Positions 12,258 through 23,470 are shown, counted from the first letter of the stretch. The stretch: DNA of 64,000 nt from Zizania palustris (GCA_019279435.1 JAAALK010000086.1:21373913-21437912), one strand, 5' to 3'. Numbers and translations are program-made. The notes: generated by a model from the letters alone, not told the origin.

Positions 12258-12926
12258 ATGAGCTCCGGCGACACGCTCGACAAGCTCGTGGTCTTCCTCG
12301 CGAAGCGCGATGGCATCGACAAGCTGGTGAAGACGTTCCAGTACGTGTCCAAGCTGGCGCACTGGGCGGCCGAGTCGTCCCGGCCAGACCTCGCCGGGCG
12401 CGCCAAGAAGTGGGAGACGGCCTCCGGGCTCAGCCGCAAGGCCTTCCGCACGGGCCGCTCCCTCACCGGGCTCAACGCGCTCCGCCGCGCCCCGGGGGAG
12501 TTCGGCGTGCTCGCCGTGCTCGCCAACGCCGGCGAGATGGTCTACTTCTTCTTCGACCACTTCACGTGGCTCTCACGCGTCGGCGTCCTCGACGCCCGGC
12601 TCGCGCCCCGCGTGAGCTTCATCTCCGCCTTCGGCGAGTCCGTCGGCTACGTGTTCTTCATCACCATGGACCTCATCATGATCAGGAGGGGGATCAACCA
12701 GGAGAGGAAGCTGCTCAGCGAGGACGGCGACGGAAAGGAGAAGGAGGTGAAGAAGATCAGGATGGACAGGGTGATGCGGCTCATGGCGACGGCCGCCAAC
12801 GTCGCCGATCTCGTCATCGGCATCGCGGACATCGAGCCCAACCCGTTCTGCAACCACGCCGTCACGTTGGGGATCAGCGGTCTCGTGTCGGCGTGGGCCG
12901 GGTGGTACCGAAACTGGCCGTCGTGA
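12258..12926 (+). CDS. PEX11: PEX11 peroxisome proliferation membrane protein
   Basis: A single-exon protein of 222 residues with full-length similarity to plant PEX11 of the Arabidopsis PEX11B type. It starts with the amphipathic TLDKLVVFLAKRDGIDKL (residues 6-23), the segment that in this family inserts into and bends the peroxisomal membrane. A central block with KWETASGLSRKAFRTGRSL follows, then hydrophobic segments around residues 100-115 and 125-145. It ends in a conserved tail, GISGLVSAWAGWYRNWPS. PEX11 elongates peroxisomes before division. The ATG at 12258 follows a GC-rich leader and is the only start giving the family N-terminus. Length and ends agree with the family, so I consider it intact and functional. 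The charged, lysine-rich loop at residues 150-170 is the most variable part. Confidence 0.95.
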   Translation: MSSGDTLDKLVVFLAKRDGIDKLVKTFQYVSKLAHWAAESSRPDLAGRAKKWETASGLSRKAFRTGRSLTGLNALRRAPGEFGVLAVLANAGEMVYFFFDHFTWLSRVGVLDARLAPRVSFISAFGESVGYVFFITMDLIMIRRGINQERKLLSEDGDGKEKEVKKIRMDRVMRLMATAANVADLVIGIADIEPNPFCNHAVTLGISGLVSAWAGWYRNWPS

Positions 12927-13628
12927 GCTTCGCCGGCCACTGCCAACTCATCTCGTTACACACCTTGATTTTGCATCGCTAAGTTGTTAATGTTATATCT
13001 CTTTCGCGAACTTCTTCTACTTAGATATGATCATATGAATAGCTTTGTAAATTTTTACAGTCGAGATTGGTGTGAATGCATCGCTAACTCGTGCGTTTTG
13101 CGAGTACGACTGAACTCAGCTGCATTTGGGCATTCATGAACTATACGGTGATCTTAAGATCATTCGTCTTAATAGTTCTGAAGGCATTGGTTGACCATGA
13201 TCGCATCCACAGGTGCTACGAATCGACCTTTTTTGCCATCGTCAGTGATCAGTTCAGCGGAGTCGATGGCCTCAGGTGTCACGTGTTCTTCGCTTCTTCC
13301 CCTTTTTGTGGTATGAACAAACTACCGTGACGCTGTAACGGATTAAAACAAACGGAGCAGTCGTCGCAACGGCTTGGTCAGGTCCAACCGACCAATATCG
13401 GACGAGCACATTGACTCAGGTCGGGTCGCATTGGCCCATTGCCCAAGAATGGCACATGAGAGTAATCAATAGCCCATTAACGAACCCGAGGAAGAATGGG
13501 CCTAGATGGTCTCACCAAACCGATCTGGCGAAAAAGTAGGCCCATCGTAGGGCCTATCTAGAAACATGAAATCCCCGCTGAATCCACGTGAACGGACCGG
13601 GATTTTAAAAATTAAAATCCTAGCCCAT
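12927..13628. other. 3' region of PEX11 and spacer
   Basis: Probable 3' untranslated sequence followed by intergenic DNA. Short open frames here (13091-13330, for example) show no domain. No other gene seen. Confidence 0.5.
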
Positions 13629-13631
13629 TCA

Positions 13632-13760
13632 GGGCCTGTTCGGTTAGAAGGGAATTGAAGGGGATTGAAAGGGATTGAGGGGATTGTAGTATAAATCCCC
13701 TCCAATCCCTCTCAATCCCCCTCAATCTCCTTCTCCAAAGGGGATTAAACGAACAGCCCC
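13632..13760. mobile_element. small fold-back MITE
   Basis: A 129-bp near-perfect inverted repeat: GGGCCTGTTCGGTT at the left and AAACGAACAGCCCC at the right. The arms carry repeated GGGATTGA or TCAATCCC. It is flanked by TCA at 13629-13631 and 13761-13763. Confidence 0.75.
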
Positions 13761-13841
13761 TCATATGGATTGGGCCGGGATTTGAGGATACCAAATAAGG
13801 CCTTAGTTTTTTATATTGGGTTGGTCTAATTGTTCGTCTTA

Positions 13842-14113
13842 GACCTTGTTTGGATGATATTATTTATTTTTATGGACTAAAATTTATTAATTTTAAGTCC
13901 TAAAGGTTAGTGTACCTATTTAGATGTAGACACTAAATAATATTTAATGAGCGGTTCAGTAAATGAGGGCAAAGTGTGCATGATATTTTTAGTCACAAAA
14001 GTAACATCAAAACGACTTATGAATCCCGTAAGTAAAGTTGTTTGGGATTTTAGGGACTAAATGAGACTAAATTTTAGCCTCTAACAATAAGTAAGGGTCA
14101 TCCAAACATGATC
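13842..14113. mobile_element. MITE with TTA target duplication
   Basis: A 272-bp AT-rich element with inverted ends GACCTTGTTTGGATGAT and GTCATCCAAACATGATC. It lies between TTA copies at 13839-13841 and 14114-14116, a PIF/Harbinger-type footprint. Confidence 0.75.
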
Positions 14114-14116
14114 TTA

Positions 14117-15138
14117 ATTAATTATAGGATGGTGCTAAGCATGCTAAGTAATTGGTTGGGTAGATAAGATAAAAAAGTAATGGATATAACTTAGACGTGA
14201 TAGGTTAAATTTAGTACGATTTACTTGTTATATATATTGTCGGAGAAAATACTTTTGCCTCAAGATAAACAAGACGGCGTGCGACTTCGAAGCCCCTTTC
14301 AAGGATGCAAGCAGTGGCTCCCTGAAGCCGTTGAGTCCCGTTGAAAGGCCCCTCCGTTAAGGACCTTGCTTTAAAGTGACATTAAAACTATTAGCTTCTT
14401 CGTCCCCTCCGACAAAACATGTCACCTTAATATCATTCTCCTCCTACTGTTATTCAGTAGTTGCCGACACCGAAGCCGCCTCGCTACAAATTCTTTAAAT
14501 ACGGATTTAGATTCAAATAGATTTCTGGATACGGAAATAGATATGATATTAGTACTATCCGACAAATTCAAATTCGGATAATCCGAATAAATTATATTCA
14601 GATTATCCAGACTACAAGACTCATTAGGCCCATATAAATATTTAAATGCCTGGCCCAAGAAGATAGTAATCACGAAAGTTGTACCCCAATTAATTACGGC
14701 AATGCTAACAAAAAATGAGCTGCGCCACCGCAGCCGCTAACCGCCGCCGGTCGGCCATTACCGCCTGTCATCGTAACCGTGCTCCTGCCGCTGTCATAGA
14801 CGCCCGCTCCGGCCGTAGCCCCTGCTACGAGCTGCCAGCCGCCACCGGCTGTTGCTCCTACAGGTTGTAGCCGCGTGCTCGGGCCAGTGTCGACCCCACG
14901 ACCGCCTGCTCCGACCGTCACCCACTGTCGCCCCCACGCCGGCAACTACGTATGTGGCTTTGTTAGCCTATTGGGAAAATAATTTTATCACGTTGTAATT
15001 AAATAAATTGTTTTAGAAGATACTTTGACTGAGTGTAGAAAAATTATCAAGCTCAAACCAAAATTTTTATATTCAAATTTTACCTAATTTTCAAGCTCAT
15101 AAATATCGATTTACTTTAAAATTTACTCCAAGACAATC
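14117..15138. other. intergenic with possible decayed elements
   Basis: Short inverted ends TTGTCGGAG (14238) and CTCCGACAA (14408) and a GC-rich patch at 14704-14967 bounded by GCTAACAAA and TTTGTTAGC may be small transposon remnants, but neither has a convincing target duplication. 15030-15070 resembles part of the ~495-bp repeat at 31.5-32.7 kb. No gene seen. Confidence 0.35.
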
Positions 15139-15146
15139 CTTAATAC

Positions 15147-15996
15147 TAGGGATGACAATGGGATACTCCGTGACGAGAAGAGGGTCCCCATCCCTATCCC
15201 CGACAAACCAAATTCCCACCGTTCCTCGTCCCCGTCCCCATCCCTATCCCCGACAAACCAAATTCCCACCGTTCCTCGTCCCCATCCCCATCCCCACCTA
15301 TGGAGATAGTTTTCTACTATCCCCGCCCCCATCGGGTTGATGGGTCCCCATCGGGGAGAAATGGATGAGGTGTGGTACGACGGCGACGAGGAGGTGTGTG
15401 GGCGATGACGAGGAGGTGTGGCCACATGTACGACTGCACAGTAAGTGCGATGAGGAGGCGTTGTAGCATGGTCACGAGGACAAGTGGTGACGAGGAGGTG
15501 CGGCTGGGCGGCGATGAGGAGGTGTGGCCTCGCGGACAAGCGGCGATGACAAGGTACGTCCGTGTGAACAGACAACAATGAGGTGGTGCAGCCGCTCGAT
15601 CGAGTGGTGAACATATGGAGGCGAGGGGATTAGCGCTACTCGGTGGTGGTTGGACGATGACAAGGATACAGGGTCGAGCGGTATGCTAGCGGCGGGAGTA
15701 TGGGGAGAAGGGGACCAAGCATAGGGGATCCACCATGGGAGTCGGAGAATGGGGATTAGGGTTTTAAATTTCACTTTTGTGTTTATATATGTTGGTATAT
15801 TGGCCCATATGTTAGTATACAGGTATGAAATGGGGAACAAAGATGGGGAATAGGGGAATGTTCCCGCCCCCGCCAGACCCGATAGGGAGGGATTTTCCCC
15901 ATTTCCTCTCCCGTGGGGAATATTTGCCCTAGACCGATCTCTTAATGGAGGAAATCCCCGTCGGGATCAGGGAACGGGGCTCCATTGCCATCTCTG
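15147..15996. mobile_element. non-autonomous hAT element, 850 bp
   Basis: The ends are inverted: TAGGGATGACAATGGG at the left and, read inward, CAGAGATGGCAATGGA at the right. They are flanked by an eight-base duplication with one mismatch (CTTAATAC at 15139-15146, CTTAAAAC at 15997-16004). Eight-base targets and TAGGGATG-type ends are the hAT signature. The inside is GC-rich and repetitive with no transposase. Confidence 0.8.
15186..15285. repeat. 50-bp tandem duplication within the hAT element
   Basis: Two identical or nearly identical copies of a 50-bp unit containing ATCCCTATCCCCGACAAACC, followed by further CCCCAT repeats. Confidence 0.9.
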
Positions 15997-16080
15997 CTTA
16001 AAACATAGGTAAGGTCAACACTTCTATATTCATGGTGATTCATGTGATGTGAACTATTATTTATCAGTTGTATGTTATGA

Positions 16081-16154
16081 TTGTGAATCAATGATTATAT
16101 TACTAATGATATCCAGATTGTGAATCAATGATTATATTACTAATGATATCCAGT
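16081..16154. repeat. 37-bp tandem duplication
   Basis: Two adjacent exact copies of a 37-base AT-rich unit beginning TTGTGAATCAATGATTATAT. The perfect match suggests a recent duplication. Confidence 0.93.
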
Positions 16155-16319
16155 AAATATTCATAACCTTATTCATATCTACTCCGTATTCGTATTCGAT
16201 GATATATGTTTTCGTATCCGGAGTATTTGAATCCGAATCTGAATCCGAATTTTTTTTATAAATGATATGATATCACTTATATCCGACCCATGTCAATCCA
16301 TTTTTATCCCTACTTGCGG

Positions 16320-16540
16320 CGACGAATCTAATTAGTTTAATTACACTATGTTTTGACAATGTGATGCTACAGTAAACATTTGCTAATAATGGATTAATTA
16401 ACTTAATAAATTCATCTCGTGAATTATCCTTCAATTCTGCAATTATTTTTATAATTATTTCATGTTTAGTTTTTCAAATTAACGTCCAAATATCTGATGT
16501 GATAGGCTAAAATTTAACACCTCGATACAAACAACTCCTT
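16320..16540 (-). mobile_element. truncated copy of the window's common MITE family
   Basis: Matches the right-hand two thirds of the element at 63426-63767 (the shared core includes GACAATGTGATGCTACAGTA). It has lost its left end. It lies next to a full copy in the opposite orientation at 16564. Confidence 0.75.
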
Positions 16541-16563
16541 AAGTCGTTTATCTGATTGGCTGA

Positions 16564-16907
16564 GAGGGTGTTTGATTTCATGGACTAAAATTTAGTCCGT
16601 ATCACATCGGATGTTTGGATATCAAATTAAAGTACTAAAAATTAACTAATTATAAAAACAATTGTAGAATCGGAGGATAATTCGCGAGACGAATTTATTA
16701 AGCCTAATTAATCAATGATTAGCAAATGTTTACTATAGCATCACATTGTCAAATCATGACATAATTAGACTCATTAAATTCGTCTCGCAAATAATCCACC
16801 GATTATGAATGAGTTTTATAAATAGTCTACATTTAATACTCTAAAATAACATATAAACATTCGATGTGATAGTGAATAAAATTTATTCTCTAAAACCAAA
16901 TACCCCT
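16564..16907 (+). mobile_element. MITE, full copy of the common family
   Basis: A 344-bp element with inverted ends GAGGGTGTTTG and CAAATACCCCTT, flanked by TGA at 16561-16563 and 16908-16910. The core contains GCAAATGTTTACTATAGCAT. The same family occurs at 16320, 30514, 58293 and 63426. Confidence 0.8.
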
Positions 16908-16910
16908 TGA

Positions 16911-18180
16911 GTATACAGAGCTACTCGTAGTTTAAGTAGACCTGCAAAGGACTGAACTCTGAACGCATTCCATTTCCCCTCACAAGTTCACAGCGCGAAT
17001 TTGACCCGAGTTGGCAGAAGGTTGCCCACAAACTTCAGCTGTTCGGCTGCAGTCGCAGGGATGGCAGTCCAGGCTCAGGCGTCAGGAGTGAAAGAGCTGT
17101 AAATGAGACTATCGGAGCCAAGCTGGAAGGCATATTTGCGAATACAATCTCTGCATCGATGTGCCAATTGTACTGCCTGCCCATCGAGCATGCAGCAGGT
17201 AGTAAAAGAAGGGGCCTGGATCCAATCATCATGCGGTGGTCAGGTGATATAAATAGCAGAGGGAGAGAGAGAGAGGCTTCAGCATTCAGCAATCAACACT
17301 TCTGCCAAAAGATATTATTGTGCTGAGTTCTCTGATGGGGCTTCCGTACACCGTGACAGCTCACAGCTCACAGCTCACAGCCCAGCTCGGTGAAACTTCA
17401 AATGGAGGATGATATAGGTTGTGAAGGAAAGCTGATAGTGGTGGAGTTTGTTCGTTGTTGCACGCTAGACAGAACTCACCACCACCGGTTTATCGGCAAC
17501 AGAGCAGTTTAATAGGAGCAGTGCTCCGAAACGGATCCAAACGTAACGGTACTCGCTCTCAGATTTGAAGAGCTAGCGGTTTGAAGTTTCAAGCTAGTGC
17601 GCTGCAGATGTGTCTGGGGCCCGTAGCTAGCTGAGCAAAATTTACTCCGTTTCTTCACAAGCTCCCCCCGTTCCTACGCTGCCCAACTCTCGCCGGTCTC
17701 TGGCTTCCCTAGCTCGTTACTGTCACAATGGTACTTAAAAAGGATTCAAGCTGTCTAGGACTATGTTCATCTGAATTATCCCGAAGTTTCCAGAGTTTTA
17801 CACCACACAAGTGGCCACGTGAGTCACACACTGTACTACTGTAATTTATCTCGCACAAATGCACAATTGCTCGTCTCTCCACTCCACACGTGCGCCGCTC
17901 CCCGGCCCCGTGTCTCGCTTCGACGCTACACACGCTCGGCGCATCTGATTACCTCCACACCCAAGTCAGGGAAACCCACTTCCTCTGCTACCTCCACGGC
18001 TCCACGGCTACAGTCTCTCGACGAATCAGCTTAAAAAATTCTCGAGTTTCCCTGTCCATCTCGTGCCCAATGATAGTTGCACACTTGCACCAAATGTGCC
18101 AAATATTCGAGTTAGTTCGCTGGTGTTTCTCTGTTTGTAGCAACCCGTGTGAGGGATGATGAACAGGTTTTTGCATTTGG
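16911..18180. other. intergenic, no gene recognised
   Basis: Mixed composition with a GAGAGAGAGAGAGAG tract near 17262 and a triple CACAGCT repeat near 17360. 17700-18180 is downstream of the aspartyl protease. Short open frames show no domain. Confidence 0.45.
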
Positions 18181-18319
18181 GCAGAGCAAGACATATTTAC
18201 AAAGCAGAACACGATCTTAAGAGAAACAACGTAAGAACAACAAACCTACAGATACATGCCAACTGCTGGTCAACTACTGCTCTGTACAGCTGATAGCAGG
18301 GACGAGCTAAGCTACAAGC

Positions 18320-19792
18320 TCACCCGCGCGAGAGGGAGTCCCAGAGGTCCGTACAACGGCGGCGGGCGAACCCAACGCGGCTGGCGTCCACGTCGTACAC
18401 CACCTCGAACCCCTGCTGCTGGAAGTTGCCCAGTGTGCCGGCGGGCCCACCTCCGTCGTCGTCCCCGCCGCCGTTCATCAGCATCAGACAACCCACGGGC
18501 CGCCCCTCCTGGCTCTTGAACCCCATGAAGTAGTTCCTCCGCGGCAGCGCCACCGTCGCGTTCCCTCGGAAGTGGAGCGCCAGCGGCGGCACGGCACGGT
18601 TCGCGGCCCGGTCCGACGGGGAGTAGTGGTAGCAGGGGGCGAGGCCCGTCTGGGCCTCCGCGTCCTCGGTGCGCGTGAACCGCGCTGCGGCCATCGCGCG
18701 CGCGAACTCCTCGGCCACCCGCGCGAACGTGTCGCTCGGCAGCATGGTGAACGTCGTGCCGGAGTCCACCACCATCCCGCCGTTGCCGGCGTTGTCCACG
18801 TACCCGAGCTCGGGCCGGGCATGTATCCTCGTTTCACCTACCGAGACAGCTTCGAGCGCCACCGAGTAGAAATATGGGTGCTTCGGGTTGTGAAGCAGCG
18901 GCGTGTACACGAAGTCCGTCTCGGAGGAGCCGATCGCTGCGGCGTCCGGACTGCGGCCAAGGATCAGCGGGCTGGGCCGGATGAGCCGGTCGCCCCGGAA
19001 GGAGTGGGCGACGAGACAGTACGAGAACCTGCCGGAGAGCGACGGGGCGAGCTGGGCCGGTAGTGAGAGCGGGCCTCGCCCGAACCCTGCCACCCCCACG
19101 GGCTCGGCGAGCGCTGTGTGCGCGCAGGCGAAGGTGAAGTTCTCCACGGCCATGGACGCGGCAAGCCCGACGCGGCCACGCCTCAGGTGCGCGATCAGGC
19201 TGCCGTCCCCGTACGCGTAGTACAGCGGCGGGCACGCGTGGGACGTGCACGAGTCGGTCTCGATCTCGTCCAGCGGACACCGCGCCGCGGCGCAGAGGTC
19301 GGAGGTGGGCGCCGAGGAGTGCGCGGCGGAGCAGAGCTGCGACGCGCAGGAGATGCGGCGTGAGTCGGTCGGCGGGGTGAGCGGGCGGGAGTTACCGGCC
19401 GTGGACTTGTCCTCGCAGAGCATGCAGGTGAAGGGGGCACAGGGGAACCAGACGAGGTCGCTGCCGGTGTCTAGGAAGAGGGACACCGTGCTGGCCACGG
19501 AAGGCGGGCCCACCGACAGTGACAGCGTGTAGTCGCTTCCCGGCGCGAGCGGCAGCGAGAGCTGGCGGTGGCTGGGAGGGGGCACGCGGTGTGCGCTGTG
19601 GCGACCACGATGACGCCGGTGTCGCGCGGCGGAACGGAGGGAGGAGGAGCGGAGGAGGCGGTGGATGGAAGTGTCATTGCTCCGGCGTAGCGAGGCGAGC
19701 GCGTTGGCCAGCGAGAGCAGCAGCCCGCTGCACTGCTGCAGCGAGGAGGAAACGATCACGAGGAGAAGCAAGCAGAAGAGGAGGAGGCGCAT
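18320..19792 (-). CDS. secreted aspartyl protease, family A1, At4g16563-like
   Basis: A single-exon protein of 490 residues. The start at 19792 is chosen because it opens a clear signal peptide (MRLLLFCLLLLVIVSSS); the frame is open 79 codons further upstream, but that stretch is basic and leader-like. Both catalytic aspartate motifs of the pepsin fold are present: LFLDTGSDLVWFPC and VVDSGTTFTML. The cysteine-rich insert after the first motif is of the plant nepenthesin class. FGRGPLSLPAQL, NPKHPYFYSVALEAVSVG and the C-terminal NFQQQGFEVVYD also match the plant group that includes Arabidopsis At4g16563. The enzyme should cleave proteins in the secretory pathway, cell wall or vacuole; its substrate is unknown. 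No frame damage is seen. The gene is very GC-rich (monocot GC3 type). Confidence 0.93.
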   Translation of the reverse strand: MRLLLFCLLLLVIVSSSLQQCSGLLLSLANALASLRRSNDTSIHRLLRSSSLRSAARHRRHRGRHSAHRVPPPSHRQLSLPLAPGSDYTLSLSVGPPSVASTVSLFLDTGSDLVWFPCAPFTCMLCEDKSTAGNSRPLTPPTDSRRISCASQLCSAAHSSAPTSDLCAAARCPLDEIETDSCTSHACPPLYYAYGDGSLIAHLRRGRVGLAASMAVENFTFACAHTALAEPVGVAGFGRGPLSLPAQLAPSLSGRFSYCLVAHSFRGDRLIRPSPLILGRSPDAAAIGSSETDFVYTPLLHNPKHPYFYSVALEAVSVGETRIHARPELGYVDNAGNGGMVVDSGTTFTMLPSDTFARVAEEFARAMAAARFTRTEDAEAQTGLAPCYHYSPSDRAANRAVPPLALHFRGNATVALPRRNYFMGFKSQEGRPVGCLMLMNGGGDDDGGGPAGTLGNFQQQGFEVVYDVDASRVGFARRRCTDLWDSLSRG

Positions 19793-20247
19793 GGCCGCGT
19801 GGCGCTTTTGCTCGCGCAGGATGCGCTGGAATCCTCGGGGAGTCGGGTTTCTGGCTCGCCGCGGGCTTAGAAGGGGGTTTTTGACTCGCCGAGCAGGCGC
19901 AGCCGCGCCGCCGCGGTGAAGCGGTGAGACCACGGGACGCTGAGCGGGCGTACGTGGGGACGGTTCAAACAAAAAAAAATCTATGAATCGCGTGGCGGAA
20001 TTGAACTCCACGGTTCCACTTCCATGCACCCGAGGAGGCCGCCGAGAGCCGCACCGAGGACACGCACGCTCGGGCGCGCGGCGCTGCTCAGCGACGTGCC
20101 GAGTGGACGCGTGGCTTTGGATTCACGGGACGGGTGCTGGTGCCGTGGCGCGGATCAGGACGGGCTGTGCAATGGATGGTAGGGAGGAGCAGGAGCAGGA
20201 GCAAGCAGGACAGGGAGGACCCCGGAAGCGTGCGAGTGGCCTCGGAG
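19793..20247. other. leader and promoter side of the aspartyl protease
   Basis: GC-rich, open on the minus strand to 20029, which probably includes the 5' untranslated region. GGAGCAGGAGCAGGAGCA repeats occur near 20188. No TATA box is obvious. Confidence 0.35.
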
Positions 20248-20945
20248 TGAGAGCGGTACAGCTAAGCTAGCAGTAAGCTTTGCTCGGAAGAACCACGAGC
20301 TGCTGATCTCGATGGTTTTTTTTTTTACTGGCCGTGGTGGTGACTGGTGAGCCAGCGCGTCTGAGACTTGGAAGGCTGCTCCCTTGGCTCACGGGACATC
20401 TCATGCTAATCTGGTGGCCGTGCATGCATCATGGATACTAATGCAAAGACGGCTAACTAGCATTATCCTAGTCTGTCATTACGTCTCCTTTATCTTCTGT
20501 TAAACCGCTCCAGACCTCCAGTATCTCGCTAAGTTGCCTCCAGTAGATAGCTTAGGTTAGGAAGAGGGAAATCAGCAAACATGTTCTTCATGCTAATTAC
20601 TGTGTAGTTGTTCAATTAGAACGAAGGCGTGCTAATCTATTATTGATTTTTTGGGGACCATTGGCGCTGTCCGAAATAATCACAGCTCATTGTATGCGAT
20701 TTAAACTAAAATCTCAATACATTTTATATATAATAGTTAGTTTTCTGTTCTTCTAAACTTATAAGCCTTAAGCTTTTGTTCGTGCGCATCCACTTTATAC
20801 CGTTAATGCACGGCGGAAGCGAACAAGAATTCGAATTTGAAACCACAGAAATCCGATGAAAACGGTGGAGACTGCCACGACAATTGTTTTCTTTCTGGAC
20901 CGTCTACGTCTACACACAGGAAGAACATCAATGCAAAATAAAAAC

Positions 20946-20969
20946 GGGGATATGGCGAAATTGGTAGAC
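20946..20969 (+). other. 24-base match to the 5' end of plastid trnL(UAA)
   Basis: GGGGATATGGCGAAATTGGT followed by AGAC is, from memory, identical to the first 24 bases of the grass chloroplast tRNA-Leu(UAA) gene. Similarity stops abruptly afterwards, so no tRNA can be formed. It is probably a tiny plastid DNA fragment captured in the nucleus. Confidence 0.5.
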
Positions 20970-21589
20970 CCTCCAAATTCAGAGAAACCTGGAATTTAAA
21001 AAAAAGAGGTTCCTTCTCTAAATTTTTGAGATTATAATTAAAAAATCATCTCGAATGGATACTTTAAATAATCCAAAAAATTAAAAATCTCTAAAATTAA
21101 TCCATTCGTTCCTAAAAATTAATCTCAAGTAGGGAGCATACTCACATAATCCAATTTAACGACTATGTTAGAAAGAAACATATTTAAAGTAATTTACATC
21201 CTAAAATCGAATCAAAAAAACTATATAGAAAATCATTTTTTAAAGAACTCTCGGAGAACATAGGTGTTCAAAAAACTTTTCTTATCATACAAGGTAAATA
21301 GAGATAGCTATCCAGATCGAGTGGCTGTGTGGACAGAACTAGGAGTAGGATTCCAATGGCACAGATGCACCGGTTGAGGGCTCCTTTGGAATAAAGTTTT
21401 TTTAAAAGAAATTTTGAAGAATTTAGTGTAATTCCCACAAATATCCTATAAAATTCCCATGTTCCAAAGGAGCCCTGAATCGTAGAAGGCGAGCTACACG
21501 AGGGTAACGGTAACAAATATATACAGGATTAATTACACATCAACGCATGCTGCGAAGAACGGGACGATGATTCGTTACGAGAAAAAGAA

Positions 21590-21910
21590 CAATTGTCAAG
21601 TGACTGAAAGTTTGCCGAATGTTTGCCGAGTGCATTCCCGAGAGTACTCGACAAACTAGATTTGTCGAGTGTTGTTAATAAAAATCTCGGCAAATCTATA
21701 ACACTCGTGAAGTCACGACCACGTTTTCGGCTGAGAGTGCAAACACGTGGTGCGCCCCACAGATTTGGAGGGTCGTGAGTTTGTCGAGTGCTACGTCGGG
21801 TACTCGGCAAATTTAATTGTATTCACCGAGTGTCACGTCGGGCACTCGGCGAAGTCGCCATCTCGTCGCCCCCATCTGTTGGTTGGTTTACTTTACCGAG
21901 TGCCGCAGTT
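21590..21910. mobile_element. CACTA-like transposon remnant
   Basis: Several degenerate copies of the TTTGCCGAGTG / CACTCGGCAAA motif in both orientations. This motif is abundant in the subterminal regions of grass CACTA elements. Ends and target duplication were not found. Confidence 0.5.
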
Positions 21911-21945
21911 AAAACGAACGAAACACTCGACGAAAGCTTTTGTTC

Positions 21946-22140
21946 ATGCACATCCACTTTATACATACTAAATATGTGAGGCCCACACGCATCCACTTTA
22001 TCCATACCAAATATGTGAGATGCACGAGCATCCACTTTATACATACCAAATATGTGAGACGCACGCGCATCCACTTTATACATACCAAATATGTGTGGCG
22101 CACACGCATCCACTTTATACATACCAAATATGTGATGCGT
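21946..22140. repeat. 39-bp minisatellite, five copies
   Basis: The unit, starting ATCCACTTTATACATACCAA, begins at 21952, 21991, 22030, 22069 and 22108. The 39-bp period is a multiple of three and leaves long open frames on both strands, which are not genes. The paralogous site at about 20790 has a single copy. Confidence 0.95.
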
Positions 22141-22191
22141 ACACGTAGTATGGACTTATTAGTTACTACTACTATAAACTAGGTACAATTA

Positions 22192-22721
22192 GAGTGCGTT
22201 TGGTTTGCTGGATATCCCTGGATGGGATAGGGCCATCCCATCCAGTCAGCTGTTTGGTTGGAGGGCGAAAGTGGATGAGATGGTCCACGAGAGAAATATT
22301 CCTTCAATATGCCGGATGGAGAGATTCAAGAAATTTTTCTGGATGAGCTCATCCAACATTTGACGAGATGACGTGTCGTCTCCTGATTAGTTATTACACA
22401 TTTAATTTTTCGTTTATAAATATTCAAATGATTTTTACTCCCAAATTATTTATCCAATTTATGATCTAATTACATCATTGTATTGATTATAATTTAATCT
22501 ATAAAATAAGATCTTATATGATTATATTTTTGTTAAAAAATATATTTGACAAGTGAGTCCCATTAAATTTAACATTATCTCATCCAAGTTGTATACATCT
22601 AACCAAACAAAAAATTGGCCCATCCCATCCATCCAACCAAACACCTCGAATGTATCATCTCATCCCTAAATTTATGGATGAGATTATCCTATCCACCCTC
22701 GCTCCTAAACCAAACGGACCC
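22192..22721. mobile_element. Tourist-like MITE, 530 bp
   Basis: Inverted ends GAGTGCGTTTGGTTT and AAACCAAACGGACCC lie between TTA copies (22189-22191 and 22722-22724). It interrupts the duplicated segment: sequence continuing from the minisatellite resumes at 22722, as it does without interruption near 20805. Confidence 0.85.
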
Positions 22722-23470
22722 TTAATGCACGAACGGAAGCGAACAAGAATTCGAATTTAAACCACAGAAATCCGCTAGCGACAAATTGTTTTCATTCTGG
22801 ACCGTCCACACAGTAACAGAGGTTCAAAAAACTTTTCTTATGATACATGGTAAATGGATATAGCTATCTAGAGTGGCTGTGTGGAGAACTAGGAGTAAGA
22901 TTCCAGTGACCAGTGGCACCGATGTGCCGGCCGAATCGGAGAAGGCGAGTTAACTACAATGAGAGTAATTGTGTCTGTCAGCAGTACGGTCAGATGAACG
23001 ACTTCGAAAAATACTTCGGAGCTTAAGATGCCGTGACAGCTCTTGCTGGAAAATTAAATTTGTGGTGGAAATACGCTTTCTTTCAGGTGTTTATATTTGT
23101 CAGATGACAAAATATGACTTTTTTTTTGTGGAGCACAGACATGAGAGAGATGTTTTGGGGTGGAGTGCAGATTTTTGCTGCCTGGCGATGTTATTTGATT
23201 TTTCGTGAGTTAATATCATAGAGGTTGATTTATTTTTATTCTAACTTGATTAAAGTTAAATAAATTTACCTTAAGAAAAATTAAACCCTTGCTAACTTCA
23301 GTTAAAATTTAAAACCTTGGTCGAAGTCGACCACTAAAATGTGTATTAAACTTTATTAAAATTAAAAAAGTTTATCATAAAAAATGTTAAACAACTTACA
23401 ATGAAAAATAGATTTAGTATAGTTTTACCTTTGTAATACAAGTCATTTGACCTTTTTGTCAAATATTCTC

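Noticed and set aside
14238..14416. Possible element with TTGTCGGAG / CTCCGACAA ends
   Set aside because: Only nine bases of inverted end and no target duplication; could be chance.
14704..14967. Possible element bounded by GCTAACAAA / TTTGTTAGC
   Set aside because: Nine-base ends only, no target duplication found.
15123..15614. 163-codon minus-strand frame
   Set aside because: Overlaps the ends and tandem repeats of a hAT element; repetitive translation.
20946..20969. Functional tRNA gene
   Set aside because: Only the first 24 bases of a tRNA are present; no anticodon, T arm or 3' end.
21823..22182. Open frames with repeated FIHTKYV or CIKWM units
   Set aside because: Produced by the 39-bp tandem repeat, whose period is a multiple of three; not a protein gene.
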